Positions 27,450 to 35,304 of a stretch of DNA of 59,973 nt are shown piece by piece; within the stretch, counting starts at the first letter, position 1; each line of letters opens with the position of its first letter. Below the pieces are notes generated by a model. That model was not told the origin of the DNA. It worked only from the letters and a program-made list of their open reading frames with translations, and ran no database searches. A program made the translations under genes and the position numbers. The DNA is from Collinsella aerofaciens (GTDB lineage Bacteria > Actinomycetota > Coriobacteriia > Coriobacteriales > Coriobacteriaceae), in the NCBI RefSeq assembly GCF_015670745.1, contig NZ_JADPCH010000014.1, positions 1-59,973 on the forward strand, written 5' to 3'.

Positions 27450-28963
27450 TACAGCTCGCCTCCCTTCCCGGCAAAATCGGGCGCGACAGAAAGCGCGGGC
27501 GCACCCGTGGCGGCATCGGCAAAGCCGCGCTCCAGGGCGCGGGCAAACGTGAGCAGCTGACGGTCCTTAAACGCCGGACCAACCAGTTGGGCAGAAACGG
27601 GCAGCTGAGTGTCCTCGCCCAGGCCCAGCGGCACCGAGATACCACCGTTGCCGCAAATGTTGAGCGAGATGGTATACAGGTCGGAGAGGTACATCTGCGT
27701 GGGGTCGCTGATCTCGCCAAACTTAAAGGCCGTGCGCGGCGAGGCGGGCATGAGGATGGTGTCCACCTTGGCATACGCGGCGTCGTAGTCCTGCGTGATG
27801 AGCGTGCGGGCCTTTTGCGCGGCGTAGTAGTACTTGTCGTACACGCCCGAGCTCAGCAGGTAGGCGCCGAGCATCTGACGGCGCTTTGCCTCGGCACCAA
27901 AGCCGTGGGCGCGCGAGAGCGAGCTCTGGTCGGACAGGTTGGCGCAGCCCTCCTCCTGGTAGCCGTAGCGAATGCCGTCAAAGCGGGCCAAGTTGGAGAA
28001 CGCCTCGGCCGGGCCGATGACGTAGTAGGCGGCGATGGCGGCGTCCAGGTGCGGCAGGTCGACCTCGACCAGCTCGGCGCCCTGGTTCTGCAGCTCCTGG
28101 GCGGCGCGCTGAACAGCGGCCTTGACCTCGGACGTCAGGCCCTCGGCCTCCATAAACGCGGGGATGATGCCCACGCGCTTGCCCTCGATGCTGTCGTTGA
28201 GATGCTCGGTAAAGTCGACGGCGCAATCCTGGCTGGTGCAGTCGTACGGATCGTGGCCCGCGCCGGTAAGCGCGTTCATGGCCAGCGCGACATCCTCGAC
28301 CGTACGGCCAAAGGGGCCCACCTGGTCGAGCGACGAGCCAAAGGCAACCACGCCGTAACGGCTCACGGCGCCATACGTGGGCTTAATGCCCACCACGCCG
28401 CACAGCGACGCCGGCTGGCGAATGGAGCCGCCGGTGTCCGAGCCCAGCGAGAGCGCGACCTCGCCCGCGGCGACGGCTGCAGCGGAGCCGCCCGAAGAGC
28501 CGCCGGGCACGCGCTCGGTATCCCAGGGGTTGTTGGTGCGGTGGAACGCCGAGCTCTCAGTGGAGCTGCCAAAGGCAAACTCGTCCATGTTGGCCTTGCC
28601 CATGGGCAGACAGCCGGCATCGAGCATGCGCTGGACGCAGGTGGCAGTGTAGACGCTCTGGTAGTTCTCGAGCATATGGGAAGCGCAGGTGGTGCGCGTG
28701 CCCACGAGGTTCATGTTGTCCTTAATGGCCAGCGGCACGCCCGCGAGCGGGGGCAGCGGCTTGCCTGCGGCACGGTCGGCATCCACGCGCGCAGCGGCCT
28801 CGAGCGCAAGCTCGGGCGCCACCTGTAGGAATGCCTGGACCCCGCCCTCGCGCGCCTCGATGGCGGCAAGGGAGGCCTGAGCCACCTCGGTAGCGGTAAA
28901 GTCGCCGGCGGAAACGCCCGCGGCGATCTGGGCGGCGGTAAGGGAATCGAAGCTCTGCGCCAT
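27449..28963 (-). CDS. gatA: Asp/Glu-tRNA amidotransferase subunit A, 504 aa
   Basis: It is the glutaminase subunit of the amidase-signature family. The Lys-Ser-Ser triad is visible: Lys in GVPLAIKDNMNLVGTRTTCA, and the serines in PGGSSGGSAAAVAAG and LGSDTGGSIRQPASLCG. The substrate tunnel segment YGAVSRYGVVAFGSSLDQVG follows. Length is normal. Both ends overlap the neighbours by one base (TAATG), so gatC, gatA and gatB are translationally coupled. Confidence 0.97.
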   Translation of the reverse strand: MAQSFDSLTAAQIAAGVSAGDFTATEVAQASLAAIEAREGGVQAFLQVAPELALEAAARVDADRAAGKPLPPLAGVPLAIKDNMNLVGTRTTCASHMLENYQSVYTATCVQRMLDAGCLPMGKANMDEFAFGSSTESSAFHRTNNPWDTERVPGGSSGGSAAAVAAGEVALSLGSDTGGSIRQPASLCGVVGIKPTYGAVSRYGVVAFGSSLDQVGPFGRTVEDVALAMNALTGAGHDPYDCTSQDCAVDFTEHLNDSIEGKRVGIIPAFMEAEGLTSEVKAAVQRAAQELQNQGAELVEVDLPHLDAAIAAYYVIGPAEAFSNLARFDGIRYGYQEEGCANLSDQSSLSRAHGFGAEAKRRQMLGAYLLSSGVYDKYYYAAQKARTLITQDYDAAYAKVDTILMPASPRTAFKFGEISDPTQMYLSDLYTISLNICGNGGISVPLGLGEDTQLPVSAQLVGPAFKDRQLLTFARALERGFADAATGAPALSVAPDFAGKGGEL

Positions 28964-29274
28964 TACTCGCTCTCCCCCTCTCCCAAAATGGACGGCACGC
29001 GGAAGTAGCGGTCGCGCGCGCTGCCGGCGTTTTCGAGCGCAACGTCGAGCGGCAGGTCGCGCTCGGGCTCGCGCAGGTCGTCGCCCATCACGTTGGACAG
29101 GCTTCCGATAGGATGGAACGTGGGCTCCACGTCGGGCAAGTCATATTGCAGGACGGGCTCGAGCATCTGGACGGCGTCGTTCATGTAGGACGTCATCTGG
29201 GTGAGCTCGTCATCGGTCAGTGCGATCTTTGCATACTCGGCGATGCCGCGCACGTCTTTCTCGCTGAGTGCCAT
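28963..29274 (-). CDS. gatC: Asp/Glu-tRNA amidotransferase subunit C, 103 aa
   Basis: It is the small belt subunit joining GatA and GatB. MALSEKDVRGIAEYAKIALT is the typical start and RYFRVPSIL the typical end (FRVPxVL). The frame opens 18 nt earlier, but GGAAGGGAG lies directly ahead of the ATG at 29274. First gene of the operon. Confidence 0.95.
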   Translation of the reverse strand: MALSEKDVRGIAEYAKIALTDDELTQMTSYMNDAVQMLEPVLQYDLPDVEPTFHPIGSLSNVMGDDLREPERDLPLDVALENAGSARDRYFRVPSILGEGESE

Positions 29275-29480
29275 AGGCGCTCCCTTCCGCATAACAGGTA
29301 AACCGCTCTAGTATACAAGGCAACGCCACTTGGAGCAGGTGCTTTACCCAAATGCAGCGAAAACGTAACGAGGACGGCGGACTGGCAGGCGGCGGGCTGA
29401 CGGTTCTGCAGCGAAACCGCACCGTCCATAGCAAAAACCGTCTCGTCCACAACGAGAACCGTCGCGCCCGCAGCGAAAAG

Positions 29481-29537
29481 CATCACAACATTCGGCATTG
29501 TTCGTCCAAATCGCGATTTTCATCGAATGTTGTGATG
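29481..29537. repeat. Palindromic element H2, copy 1 (CATCACAACATTCG family)
   Basis: CATCACAACATTCG pairs with CGAATGTTGTGATG across 57 nt, and the centre contains AATCGCGATTT. A second copy with the same length and ends is at 41876-41932. In both places it neighbours a CCACCACAAAGG palindrome and follows a minus-strand stop codon. Confidence 0.75.
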
Positions 29538-29552
29538 GTTTGGAAGCCCCGA

Positions 29553-29585
29553 CCACCACAAAGGCGCCTGTCCCCATTGTGGTGG
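29553..29585. repeat. Palindromic element H1, copy 1 (CCACCACAAAGG family)
   Basis: This is a 33-nt palindrome, CCACCACAAAGGCGCCTG then TCCCCATTGTGGTGG. It lies 14 nt after the sortase stop. Other copies are at 40847, 41808, 43398 and a half copy at 58464. Confidence 0.8.
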
Positions 29586-29599
29586 TTCTGGAGAATGCC

Positions 29600-30538
29600 C
29601 TATGCCGAGGCCTTGCCCTTGCGGCGCTTGCGGACCGCGTGGATCACGATGTCCAGCAGCAACAGCACAATGGCCACGACTACGATGAGCACAGCAAACT
29701 CACGCTTGCCCCAGTGGCGGCCGGCCAGCGACTTTTGCTTGTCGACGTCCTTCTTGCTGTACTTGGTGCGCACGCAATGCACCAGCAGGCGATGGTCGTT
29801 CACGCCGTAGGGCGTGCAGGTGACGAGCGTCACCTTGTCGGCACCGGGCTCGATGGTCAGCGACTCCATCTCCTCGGGCAGCACCACCTCGGAGTCCACC
29901 ATCTTGTAGGCGAGCGTCTTGTTCATGGTGTGCAGCAGCACCAGGTCGCCGGGCTCCAGCGAGTGAATGTCGTCGAACATGCTCAGGTTGCGCATGCCCG
30001 AGTGCGCGGTAAGCACGCAATGCGTCGAGGTGCCGCCCACCGGCAGGCTCGTGCCCTCCAGGTGGCCGACGCCCGCCATGAGGACTTCTTCGCTCGTGCC
30101 GTGGTAGATGGGCATGCTCACGTCGATGGAGGGAATCTCGACCCAGCTCATCATGGGGTCGCGGTCAAAAATGAGCTGCTGGGCGTAGGGCTCGATCTGG
30201 TCGGCGGGGAGCTCGGTGGCCTCGCCCGCCAGCTGCTCGTTAAAGGAGCGCGCCTGGAGCAGGATGCGCTCGCGCTCCTCGGCAGATAGTGCGTCCACGG
30301 TGCTGGACACGGTGCTGATCTGGTTGAACACGCCCGAGGCCTCGAGCCGGTCCAAGATCCACGGCCAGGTCATAAGGCCCACGCCAATAAGGATGATGAC
30401 GATAGTGATGAGCCGATCGGCCCAGCGCGGCAGCCGTTTGCGACGACGCTTGGGCTTGGGCTGAGGTTTGGGCTGAGGGCTTGAGCCACCGTTGGCCGCG
30501 GCGTTATTGCTCTTCATATGTTTGGCGCCCTGCACCAT
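29600..30538 (-). CDS. Class C (pilus-polymerising) sortase, 312 aa
   Basis: It is a transpeptidase that covalently joins pilins. An N-terminal membrane segment (about 41-62, RLITIVIILIGVGLMTWPWI) and a C-terminal one (about 283-302, FAVLIVVVAIVLLLLDIVI) flank the sortase barrel, as in class C enzymes. Catalytic residues: His in CVLTAHSGM, Cys in VTLVTCTPYGVN and Arg in NDHRLLVHC. DRDPMM near residue 125 sits where the class C lid motif is expected. GAGGAG lies 9 nt before the ATG. It is about 2.8 kb from the pilin genes on the same strand, with an AbiE-like module between. Confidence 0.92.
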   Translation of the reverse strand: MVQGAKHMKSNNAAANGGSSPQPKPQPKPKRRRKRLPRWADRLITIVIILIGVGLMTWPWILDRLEASGVFNQISTVSSTVDALSAEERERILLQARSFNEQLAGEATELPADQIEPYAQQLIFDRDPMMSWVEIPSIDVSMPIYHGTSEEVLMAGVGHLEGTSLPVGGTSTHCVLTAHSGMRNLSMFDDIHSLEPGDLVLLHTMNKTLAYKMVDSEVVLPEEMESLTIEPGADKVTLVTCTPYGVNDHRLLVHCVRTKYSKKDVDKQKSLAGRHWGKREFAVLIVVVAIVLLLLDIVIHAVRKRRKGKASA

Positions 30539-30658
30539 CGCCGGTCACTCCTCTACAACTCAAGTTGTCTAAACAAATAATAGCCGATTAGCGAGTCCTA
30601 AGTGCCACCACTCGGACAATGGAGTCAGGCCGCATTGCCCGCACAACGTAACCCCCGC

Positions 30659-31432
30659 TCAACCAATTAAGCCATATGTCGCTTTCATCGTCTCGAGCAG
30701 CTGTATCATCGTCACGCCCGCAACCCCGATCTGCTTCAGATTGATGTCACTCGCCTCACAGTCTTTAACAAACGCAAGCATATCGTCCTTGAGTTCTTCG
30801 ACCAGGTTGATGCCTGCCGACTCGCCAAGCAGCTGAGCAAGCCTCAGCGCATCGCGTTTATGCTTTTTGACCTTCCTCGAGTCAACGTTCTCCCCGGCTT
30901 CCCTTCTAGCTTTTAGGTCGAGATACGCCTTCGCTTTGAACGGGACAATGTATTCCGTATCCAGGACCGAAACACCGTCTACGGTCCGAATTCCCTGAAG
31001 AAACAAGCTGTAGTAGGCATCGTCCAACAAAATAGCCGAAAGACTGCTTATGTTTTCATCAACGTGAATTGGCACCACATCAACCCCCTCACGACCCTTT
31101 AGAAAGTCGGGACACTTCGCGAAGAGCTCGATCATATGGGGATAACCCGGCCTCTTTGGCTCCGTAAACCGATAAAAACACGAGGCTTTACTTTCGCCCC
31201 AACCGCAGCGGTAGCCGCCATCACGCACCAAGGTCCATATGGCTTCGGCTGCCTGAGGCAGCCGATCGTCGGCGACAATGACTACATCAAAATCGTGGGT
31301 CGCCCTAAACGAAAGTCCTGCCTCCGCGAGCAAAATGTCGCATGCTGTGCCGCCGATAAGGGCATACGACCCTTCAGCTTCCTGCATATGCTGCCGAAAT
31401 ACTTGGAGACCTTCTACAGCGCTTCCTGCCAT
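30659..31432 (-). CDS. AbiEii-like nucleotidyltransferase toxin, 257 aa
   Basis: It is a DNA polymerase beta-type nucleotidyltransferase, the toxin half of an AbiE-type (type IV) system. The active-site pattern is visible: YALIGGTACDILLAEAG (the GG..A helix), then RATHDFDVVIVADD with the paired Asp residues. A Lys-rich segment, FKAKAYLDLKARREAGENVD, matches the AbiEii C-terminal pattern. Its start overlaps the upstream antitoxin by 19 nt, and GGAAAGGA precedes it. Known relatives block growth by modifying tRNA after phage infection. The target here is unknown. Confidence 0.82.
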   Translation of the reverse strand: MAGSAVEGLQVFRQHMQEAEGSYALIGGTACDILLAEAGLSFRATHDFDVVIVADDRLPQAAEAIWTLVRDGGYRCGWGESKASCFYRFTEPKRPGYPHMIELFAKCPDFLKGREGVDVVPIHVDENISSLSAILLDDAYYSLFLQGIRTVDGVSVLDTEYIVPFKAKAYLDLKARREAGENVDSRKVKKHKRDALRLAQLLGESAGINLVEELKDDMLAFVKDCEASDINLKQIGVAGVTMIQLLETMKATYGLIG

Positions 31433-32382
31433 GGATATTCCTTTCCAAACATGCGATCGACTTCGAGCTGAATTCGTTCATCGTCGATTGCCGCCAAAGA
31501 TAGCGCAAGTGAAATGTCGTCGATACGGGAGGAGTCGGCAAACACGGGCGCATAGCGCCACACTTGGATCATCGCCGTTTCGTTGTCTGGCAGTTCCCCT
31601 TCCGCGACTTCAAGGTCACGCAGCTCACGCCATGCACTTCTTAAGACAGCCTTTTGCTCCATGCTCGGCGCAGCGAGCATCGAACGCGCAGCGAGCGCCG
31701 TCTCACCAGCGTCAGTGAGACGGTCGATCCGTGGTGCCTTCCTTGCAAAAACAACCTTCGAGACGGGTGAGGAGAGCTCCGCCATGTGCTCACTGAGCAG
31801 AAGATCCACGGCCACGGGAAACACAATGACACGCCGTTCGCGCCGCTCGCGCCTTGCGAGTCCCCTGTCTACAAGCTCGGTTATGGCCTCGCTCGCGCGG
31901 CTTGCCGAAATCCCAAGCGCACGACAAAGGTCATCGGAATGATATGACTCCTGCCCTGCCCCCCAGATTGCGGCAGCCTGCGCGTTGGGTGACATCTTGG
32001 TCGCGCGATTATGAAATCTAGTGCCGCCCCTCTCCGTGCAGGCCGCGCCCATAAATGGAAGAAAGGCCTGTCTACCAGAGCAAACAAAGGGGATTCCTTG
32101 TGCGACCAATGCCTTGCGTTGGCGCGCATCGGCATCAAGAAACGAAACGACGACAGGAGCCTCCGCACGCAAGGCTAACTGGCTATAGACTCTCTTAGCC
32201 TCGGGAAGTCCTACGCCAGCAGGCAAACTTGCAAGCAAAAAAGAAAAACCATTTGCGTCAACGGCGCGGACCTCAATCGACCGTAGATGCAGTGGCAAGT
32301 GTGCGGATCCAGGCCAAGTTTTAGCCTTGGCGGAGAGGCCTAGTGCTTCTTGTAAGTAGGTAAGCGCTTCGTTCATTTCCAT
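31414..32382 (-). CDS. AbiEi-like antitoxin / winged-helix regulator, 322 aa
   Basis: It is the partner of the toxin gene that overlaps it. The centre has a MarR/AbiEi-like winged helix (SPNAQAAAIWGAG, then YHSDDLCRALGISASRASEA and ITELVDRGLARRERR). The N-terminal 125 residues may be a degraded nuclease-like or sensor domain. The order antitoxin-then-toxin matches AbiE operons. The palindrome at 32396-32413, 14 bp upstream of its ATG, is a probable autoregulatory site. Base composition is lower in GC than gat or pilin 2, which suggests acquisition. Confidence 0.75.
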   Translation of the reverse strand: MEMNEALTYLQEALGLSAKAKTWPGSAHLPLHLRSIEVRAVDANGFSFLLASLPAGVGLPEAKRVYSQLALRAEAPVVVSFLDADARQRKALVAQGIPFVCSGRQAFLPFMGAACTERGGTRFHNRATKMSPNAQAAAIWGAGQESYHSDDLCRALGISASRASEAITELVDRGLARRERRERRVIVFPVAVDLLLSEHMAELSSPVSKVVFARKAPRIDRLTDAGETALAARSMLAAPSMEQKAVLRSAWRELRDLEVAEGELPDNETAMIQVWRYAPVFADSSRIDDISLALSLAAIDDERIQLEVDRMFGKEYPWQEAL

Positions 32383-32395
32383 CTTTTTCGCTTAG

Positions 32396-32413
32396 TTCCA
32401 GTTAATATTGGAA
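32396..32413 (-). promoter_or_regulatory. Candidate AbiE operator
   Basis: TTCCA-GTTAATAT-TGGAA is an inverted repeat overlapping AT-rich sequence just upstream of the antitoxin start. AbiEi proteins are known to repress by binding inverted repeats. Binding here is inferred. Confidence 0.5.
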
Positions 32414-32463
32414 TTATACATAATTTTCGGAAATAACGAAATTTCTATCAGGTATGGACCCGC

Positions 32464-32616
32464 ATTTGAGTTTTCAAAATATCTCGAATCAACTGAGCGA
32501 TTCGGGATACAATGTTTATAGAAAACGACGCATCCCGCGTAAGTGTTAAGGAGCGCGGGCAGCCTAGTTTTCTAACGTGTTAAACGGCCGGGCTGCAACC
32601 CCGGCCGTTTTTATTT
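32464..32616 (+). ncRNA. Duplicated structured RNA candidate, copy A
   Basis: The conserved lead ATTTGAGTTTTCAAAAT is followed by CGAATC/GATTCG and GGGATACAATG. Then come a closing stem AGAAAAC (32520-32526)/GTTTTCT (32567-32573), an inner stem CCCGCG/CGCGGG, and a terminator AAACGGCCGGG/CCCGGCCGTTT plus TTATTT (32582-32616). In copy B the closing stem is GGAAAC/GTTTCC and the terminator stem is AATGCCCG/CGGGCATT, so pairing is kept while bases change. It is convergent with the 49-aa gene and shares its terminator. Confidence 0.6.
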
Positions 32617-32760
32617 GCGCTTGCGGCGCAAACGCCGAGAACCGTCCGCACCGCGCGTGCGCCTACGGACCTTAAACCGAACCTCATACGAGTCAAAAAA
32701 CGCGATGACGAACGAGCCCACCGCTGCAAGGGCGGCGAGCACGTTAAGGAATTTCAGCAT
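32611..32760 (-). CDS. Small membrane peptide, 49 aa, toxin-like
   Basis: MLKFLNVLAALAAVGSFVIA is a hydrophobic membrane segment, followed by FFDSYEVRF and a strongly basic tail (VRRRTRGADGSRRLRRKRK). GGAGGT lies 6 nt before the ATG, which is unusually good evidence for so short a frame. The stop is directly followed by the two-way terminator at 32582-32610. The peptide is convergent with the structured RNA, a layout seen in type I toxin-antitoxin pairs such as txpA/ratA. I recognise no family. Confidence 0.6.
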   Translation of the reverse strand: MLKFLNVLAALAAVGSFVIAFFDSYEVRFKVRRRTRGADGSRRLRRKRK

Positions 32761-32859
32761 TTGGGGACCTCCGATCGAGTCGTCGGCCGCCCGCGCACGG
32801 GATGCGTCGCAAGGGTATTTTACTGCGAGCGCACGCGTTTGCGCCTGGTGAACGCGATT

Positions 32860-32888
32860 TTGACAAACATTTGTTCGATAGTTACACA
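32860..32888 (+). promoter_or_regulatory. Strong promoter overlapped by a LexA-like box
   Basis: TTGACA (32860-32865), a 17-bp spacer and TACACA (32883-32888) make a near-consensus promoter pointing toward RNA copy B. Overlapping it, 32864-32877 read on the minus strand is CGAACAAATGTTTG, which fits the Gram-positive LexA consensus CGAACRNRYGTTYG. SOS control is inferred. Confidence 0.6.
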
Positions 32889-32941
32889 CACGATCCCTCG
32901 AACGGCGGAACCTGGCCGCGTCGTCCGGGTTTGCCCGACGT

Positions 32942-33094
32942 ATTTGAGTTTTCAAAATGTCCCGAATCGGCGGGGCGATTCGGGATACGATGTCTATAGG
33001 AAACGACGCGCCCCGCGTAAGTGTTCGAAAGCGAGGGCGACCAGTTTCCGGTGTTGTTAAATGCCCGGACTCCGAACCACGGGCATTCTAATCT
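32942..33094 (+). ncRNA. Duplicated structured RNA candidate, copy B
   Basis: It is the second copy, offset 478 bp from copy A. It shares ATTTGAGTTTTCAAAAT, the GAATC/GATTCGGGATAC block and CCGCGTAAGTGTT. The closing stem is GGAAAC (32999-33004)/GTTTCC (33044-33049). The terminator-like stem AATGCCCG/CGGGCATT (33060-33087) is followed by CTAATCTT. It lies about 55 bp downstream of the LexA-boxed promoter, so it may be damage-induced. Confidence 0.55.
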
Positions 33095-33191
33095 TGCACG
33101 CGCGGCGCAAATGCCTTCTACCGTCCGCACCGCGCGTGCGCCTACGGACCTTAAACCGAACCTCATACGAGTCAAAAAACGCGATGACGGA
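33090..33191 (-). pseudogene. Truncated copy of the 49-aa membrane peptide
   Basis: The frame SVIAFFDSYEVRFKVRRR continuing to RGADGRRHLRRACK matches residues about 16-45 of the intact peptide. The start codon, ribosome binding site and first half of the membrane segment are replaced by unrelated sequence. Bases 33120-33189 are identical to 32641-32710 (70 bp), so the duplication is recent or under conversion. Confidence 0.7.
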
Positions 33192-33230
33192 TGAGTCCGC
33201 ATCGGACGGTAGAGGCTGCCTGCGTTGTCC

Positions 33231-33270
33231 AAAAAGAACGGGGCAAACTCCAGCGCGGAGTCTGCCCCGA
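33231..33270 (-). terminator. Terminator of the pilin operon
   Basis: On the minus strand CGGGGCAGACTCC and GGAGTTTGCCCCG pair around GCGCT, followed by TTCTTTTT. It lies about 100 nt after the pilin 1 stop. Confidence 0.88.
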
Positions 33271-33369
33271 AAAGAGAATGGCAAAGCAAGAACGTGGATG
33301 GACGAGAAAAGTGTCCGCAAGTCTCATGGCCATCACATCCCACCTGCCAAAGGGATGGGTGAGTGAGCG

Positions 33370-35196
33370 TTACTCCTGCTCGGACTCCTCAGCCTGCTTA
33401 CGGCTGCGGATGAGGTGCGCCACGCCGATGCACAGCACCGCGCCACCAGCGATCCAAGTGAAGGTCACGCCGTTAAGACCGGTGAGCGGGAGGCCGGTGC
33501 CCTTCTGGTCGACGATGGTGAAGCTGAGCTTACCGGTAGATACGGCGGCAGAATCGGCCTTTACAACACCATCAGCAGCAGTAACGTTGGCAAAATCCTT
33601 GTCGGGAGTCACCGCGGAGCCATCCTGCTGAAGCGTGCCGCGAGCAATGGTAAACTTGACACCTTCGGAAGCGGAGTTATTGTAGCCAGGAGCAGGCTTA
33701 ACCTCCTTGAGGAAATAAGTGCCCTCATCGAGACCGACAACGTTGATCTTGCCTTCGCCCGTCGTCTTGAGCGTGGCATCCTTGGCGTCGTTGTGCTTTA
33801 CACCCTTGGCGTCGATGAATTGGTTCTCAGGGTTGCCGTCAACAACCTCCTGCAAGGTGAACTCAACATCTTTGAGCTGCTTGAGGTTATCGTCTCCATC
33901 CTTGTCACTACCGACCTTGGTAACGTCGATGCCATAGGTGTAGTCGTAGGCGGGATGCACGACTGTAGTGCCTTTGTCTCCTTCAGAGTCAGAGTGAGGG
34001 TTATTGGAATAGGTCAGAGTAACGGTGTTCTCCTGGGCTATACCGAGTATATCGGCGTTAACCTTAGTATGGTCGAGCTTTGCCTGATAGTTCACATAGA
34101 TTTTGGAGCTACCGCTAACGGTAATAGCCTCATCCTTGTCAGATTTAATTTCTCCCTTAAGGTTGTCAAAGGAAACAACGAGCTCATTCTTTCCTTGATC
34201 AGTGACGTAATTCACAGTGTAGTAGTCTGGCTTGACCGTGGCATCGTCAATCTTGACCTTAACAGCAGGTTTGCCGCCGGAGAGCACGGGCACCATCGTA
34301 GAAGGCAGGTCATCAGTAAAGGTATAGCTGTACTGTTCGTAAGTATTGATATTGCTGGCCACGGTACCTGCAAGCTGGTACTCAACCGGCTGGTCGGATG
34401 CAGAGTCCGCAACCCTATTGGGCGCCGTAAAGACATCAGGAGTAGAACCCTCGGGAACAAGTGCGCTCGAATCCACAAAGCTCCCATTGTTGTCGTCCTT
34501 TACGGCCTTGGTCACAGTGGGGACCTGCTTCTTGGGAGCAATGGTCTCAGCAGAACCGCCAACAACGACGAAAATGGGCGAAGTGAAGGTATCGGTGTCG
34601 CGCTTGGGTGGATTAGTGCTAGCGCTGACGTTTTTAGTCACGAAGAGCCAGTAGCCGGTATTCAGACCAGTGAAGGTGCCACCGGTGCTCGTTTTGCACT
34701 CATCCGTCCCTTCAGTGATATTGGCGTCCTCCAGTGCCTTGGCGATCTTGTCGAGAGTCGTTCCGGCATCGAGCTTAGTAGTCTTGTCTGTACCTGACTT
34801 GTAATCACCTTCGGTTTTTGATTTAAGCCAGTCGGCCCACTTCTGAGCATCATTGTCGAAGGGCTTTGTAACGTCGCTAGTATCGGCAGCAAATGCCCCG
34901 ATCACAGCATCCCTAACGGCATCTGACGCCCACTCAATGTCGGAAAGCGTCTTAGCGCCATTCCAGTTGTTAACGCCTTTCAAATCCTGCGTGACCTTGG
35001 CCTTGAAAATCTGGATACCCTTAAAGGTTGTATCCGTATAGGTCTCCTCGTCAATCTTTACATTGCCATCCGAAGCCACCGTTGGCGTGCCATCAGCAAA
35101 CGCCATGGTCACCGGGGCCATGACACCGCCGAAGCTCAGCGCTGCTGTGAGGCCGGCGGTTACTGCCAGGCGTGCGATGTTCTTGCTCATGCTCAT
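33370..35196 (-). CDS. LPXTG-anchored pilin with isopeptide domains (probable backbone pilin), 608 aa
   Basis: It has a signal peptide (MSMSKNIARL..., hydrophobic to FADG), two or three immunoglobulin-like isopeptide domains, an E-box (YFLKEVKPAPGY near 515) and a cell-wall sorting signal LPLTG (569-573) with hydrophobic stretch and RSRKQ tail. The block VVVGGSAETIAPKKQVPTV occupies the place of a pilin motif; its Lys could be the polymerisation residue. ATG 35196 is chosen over the longer frame because GGAGG lies 8 nt upstream. The N-terminal half is paralogous to pilin 2. The 108-nt gap upstream has a GCCCC/GGGGC hairpin (35281-35297). Confidence 0.9.
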   Translation of the reverse strand: MSMSKNIARLAVTAGLTAALSFGGVMAPVTMAFADGTPTVASDGNVKIDEETYTDTTFKGIQIFKAKVTQDLKGVNNWNGAKTLSDIEWASDAVRDAVIGAFAADTSDVTKPFDNDAQKWADWLKSKTEGDYKSGTDKTTKLDAGTTLDKIAKALEDANITEGTDECKTSTGGTFTGLNTGYWLFVTKNVSASTNPPKRDTDTFTSPIFVVVGGSAETIAPKKQVPTVTKAVKDDNNGSFVDSSALVPEGSTPDVFTAPNRVADSASDQPVEYQLAGTVASNINTYEQYSYTFTDDLPSTMVPVLSGGKPAVKVKIDDATVKPDYYTVNYVTDQGKNELVVSFDNLKGEIKSDKDEAITVSGSSKIYVNYQAKLDHTKVNADILGIAQENTVTLTYSNNPHSDSEGDKGTTVVHPAYDYTYGIDVTKVGSDKDGDDNLKQLKDVEFTLQEVVDGNPENQFIDAKGVKHNDAKDATLKTTGEGKINVVGLDEGTYFLKEVKPAPGYNNSASEGVKFTIARGTLQQDGSAVTPDKDFANVTAADGVVKADSAAVSTGKLSFTIVDQKGTGLPLTGLNGVTFTWIAGGAVLCIGVAHLIRSRKQAEESEQE

Positions 35197-35304
35197 CTTC
35201 TTTTCCTCCGTTTTCCGTTTGGTTCTCATTCGATCGGTCATCATCTGTCTGTGTCTTAGCATCTGCTTCGCTACGTCTCGCCCCGCTCCCTGTGGGGCTG
35301 CCAG

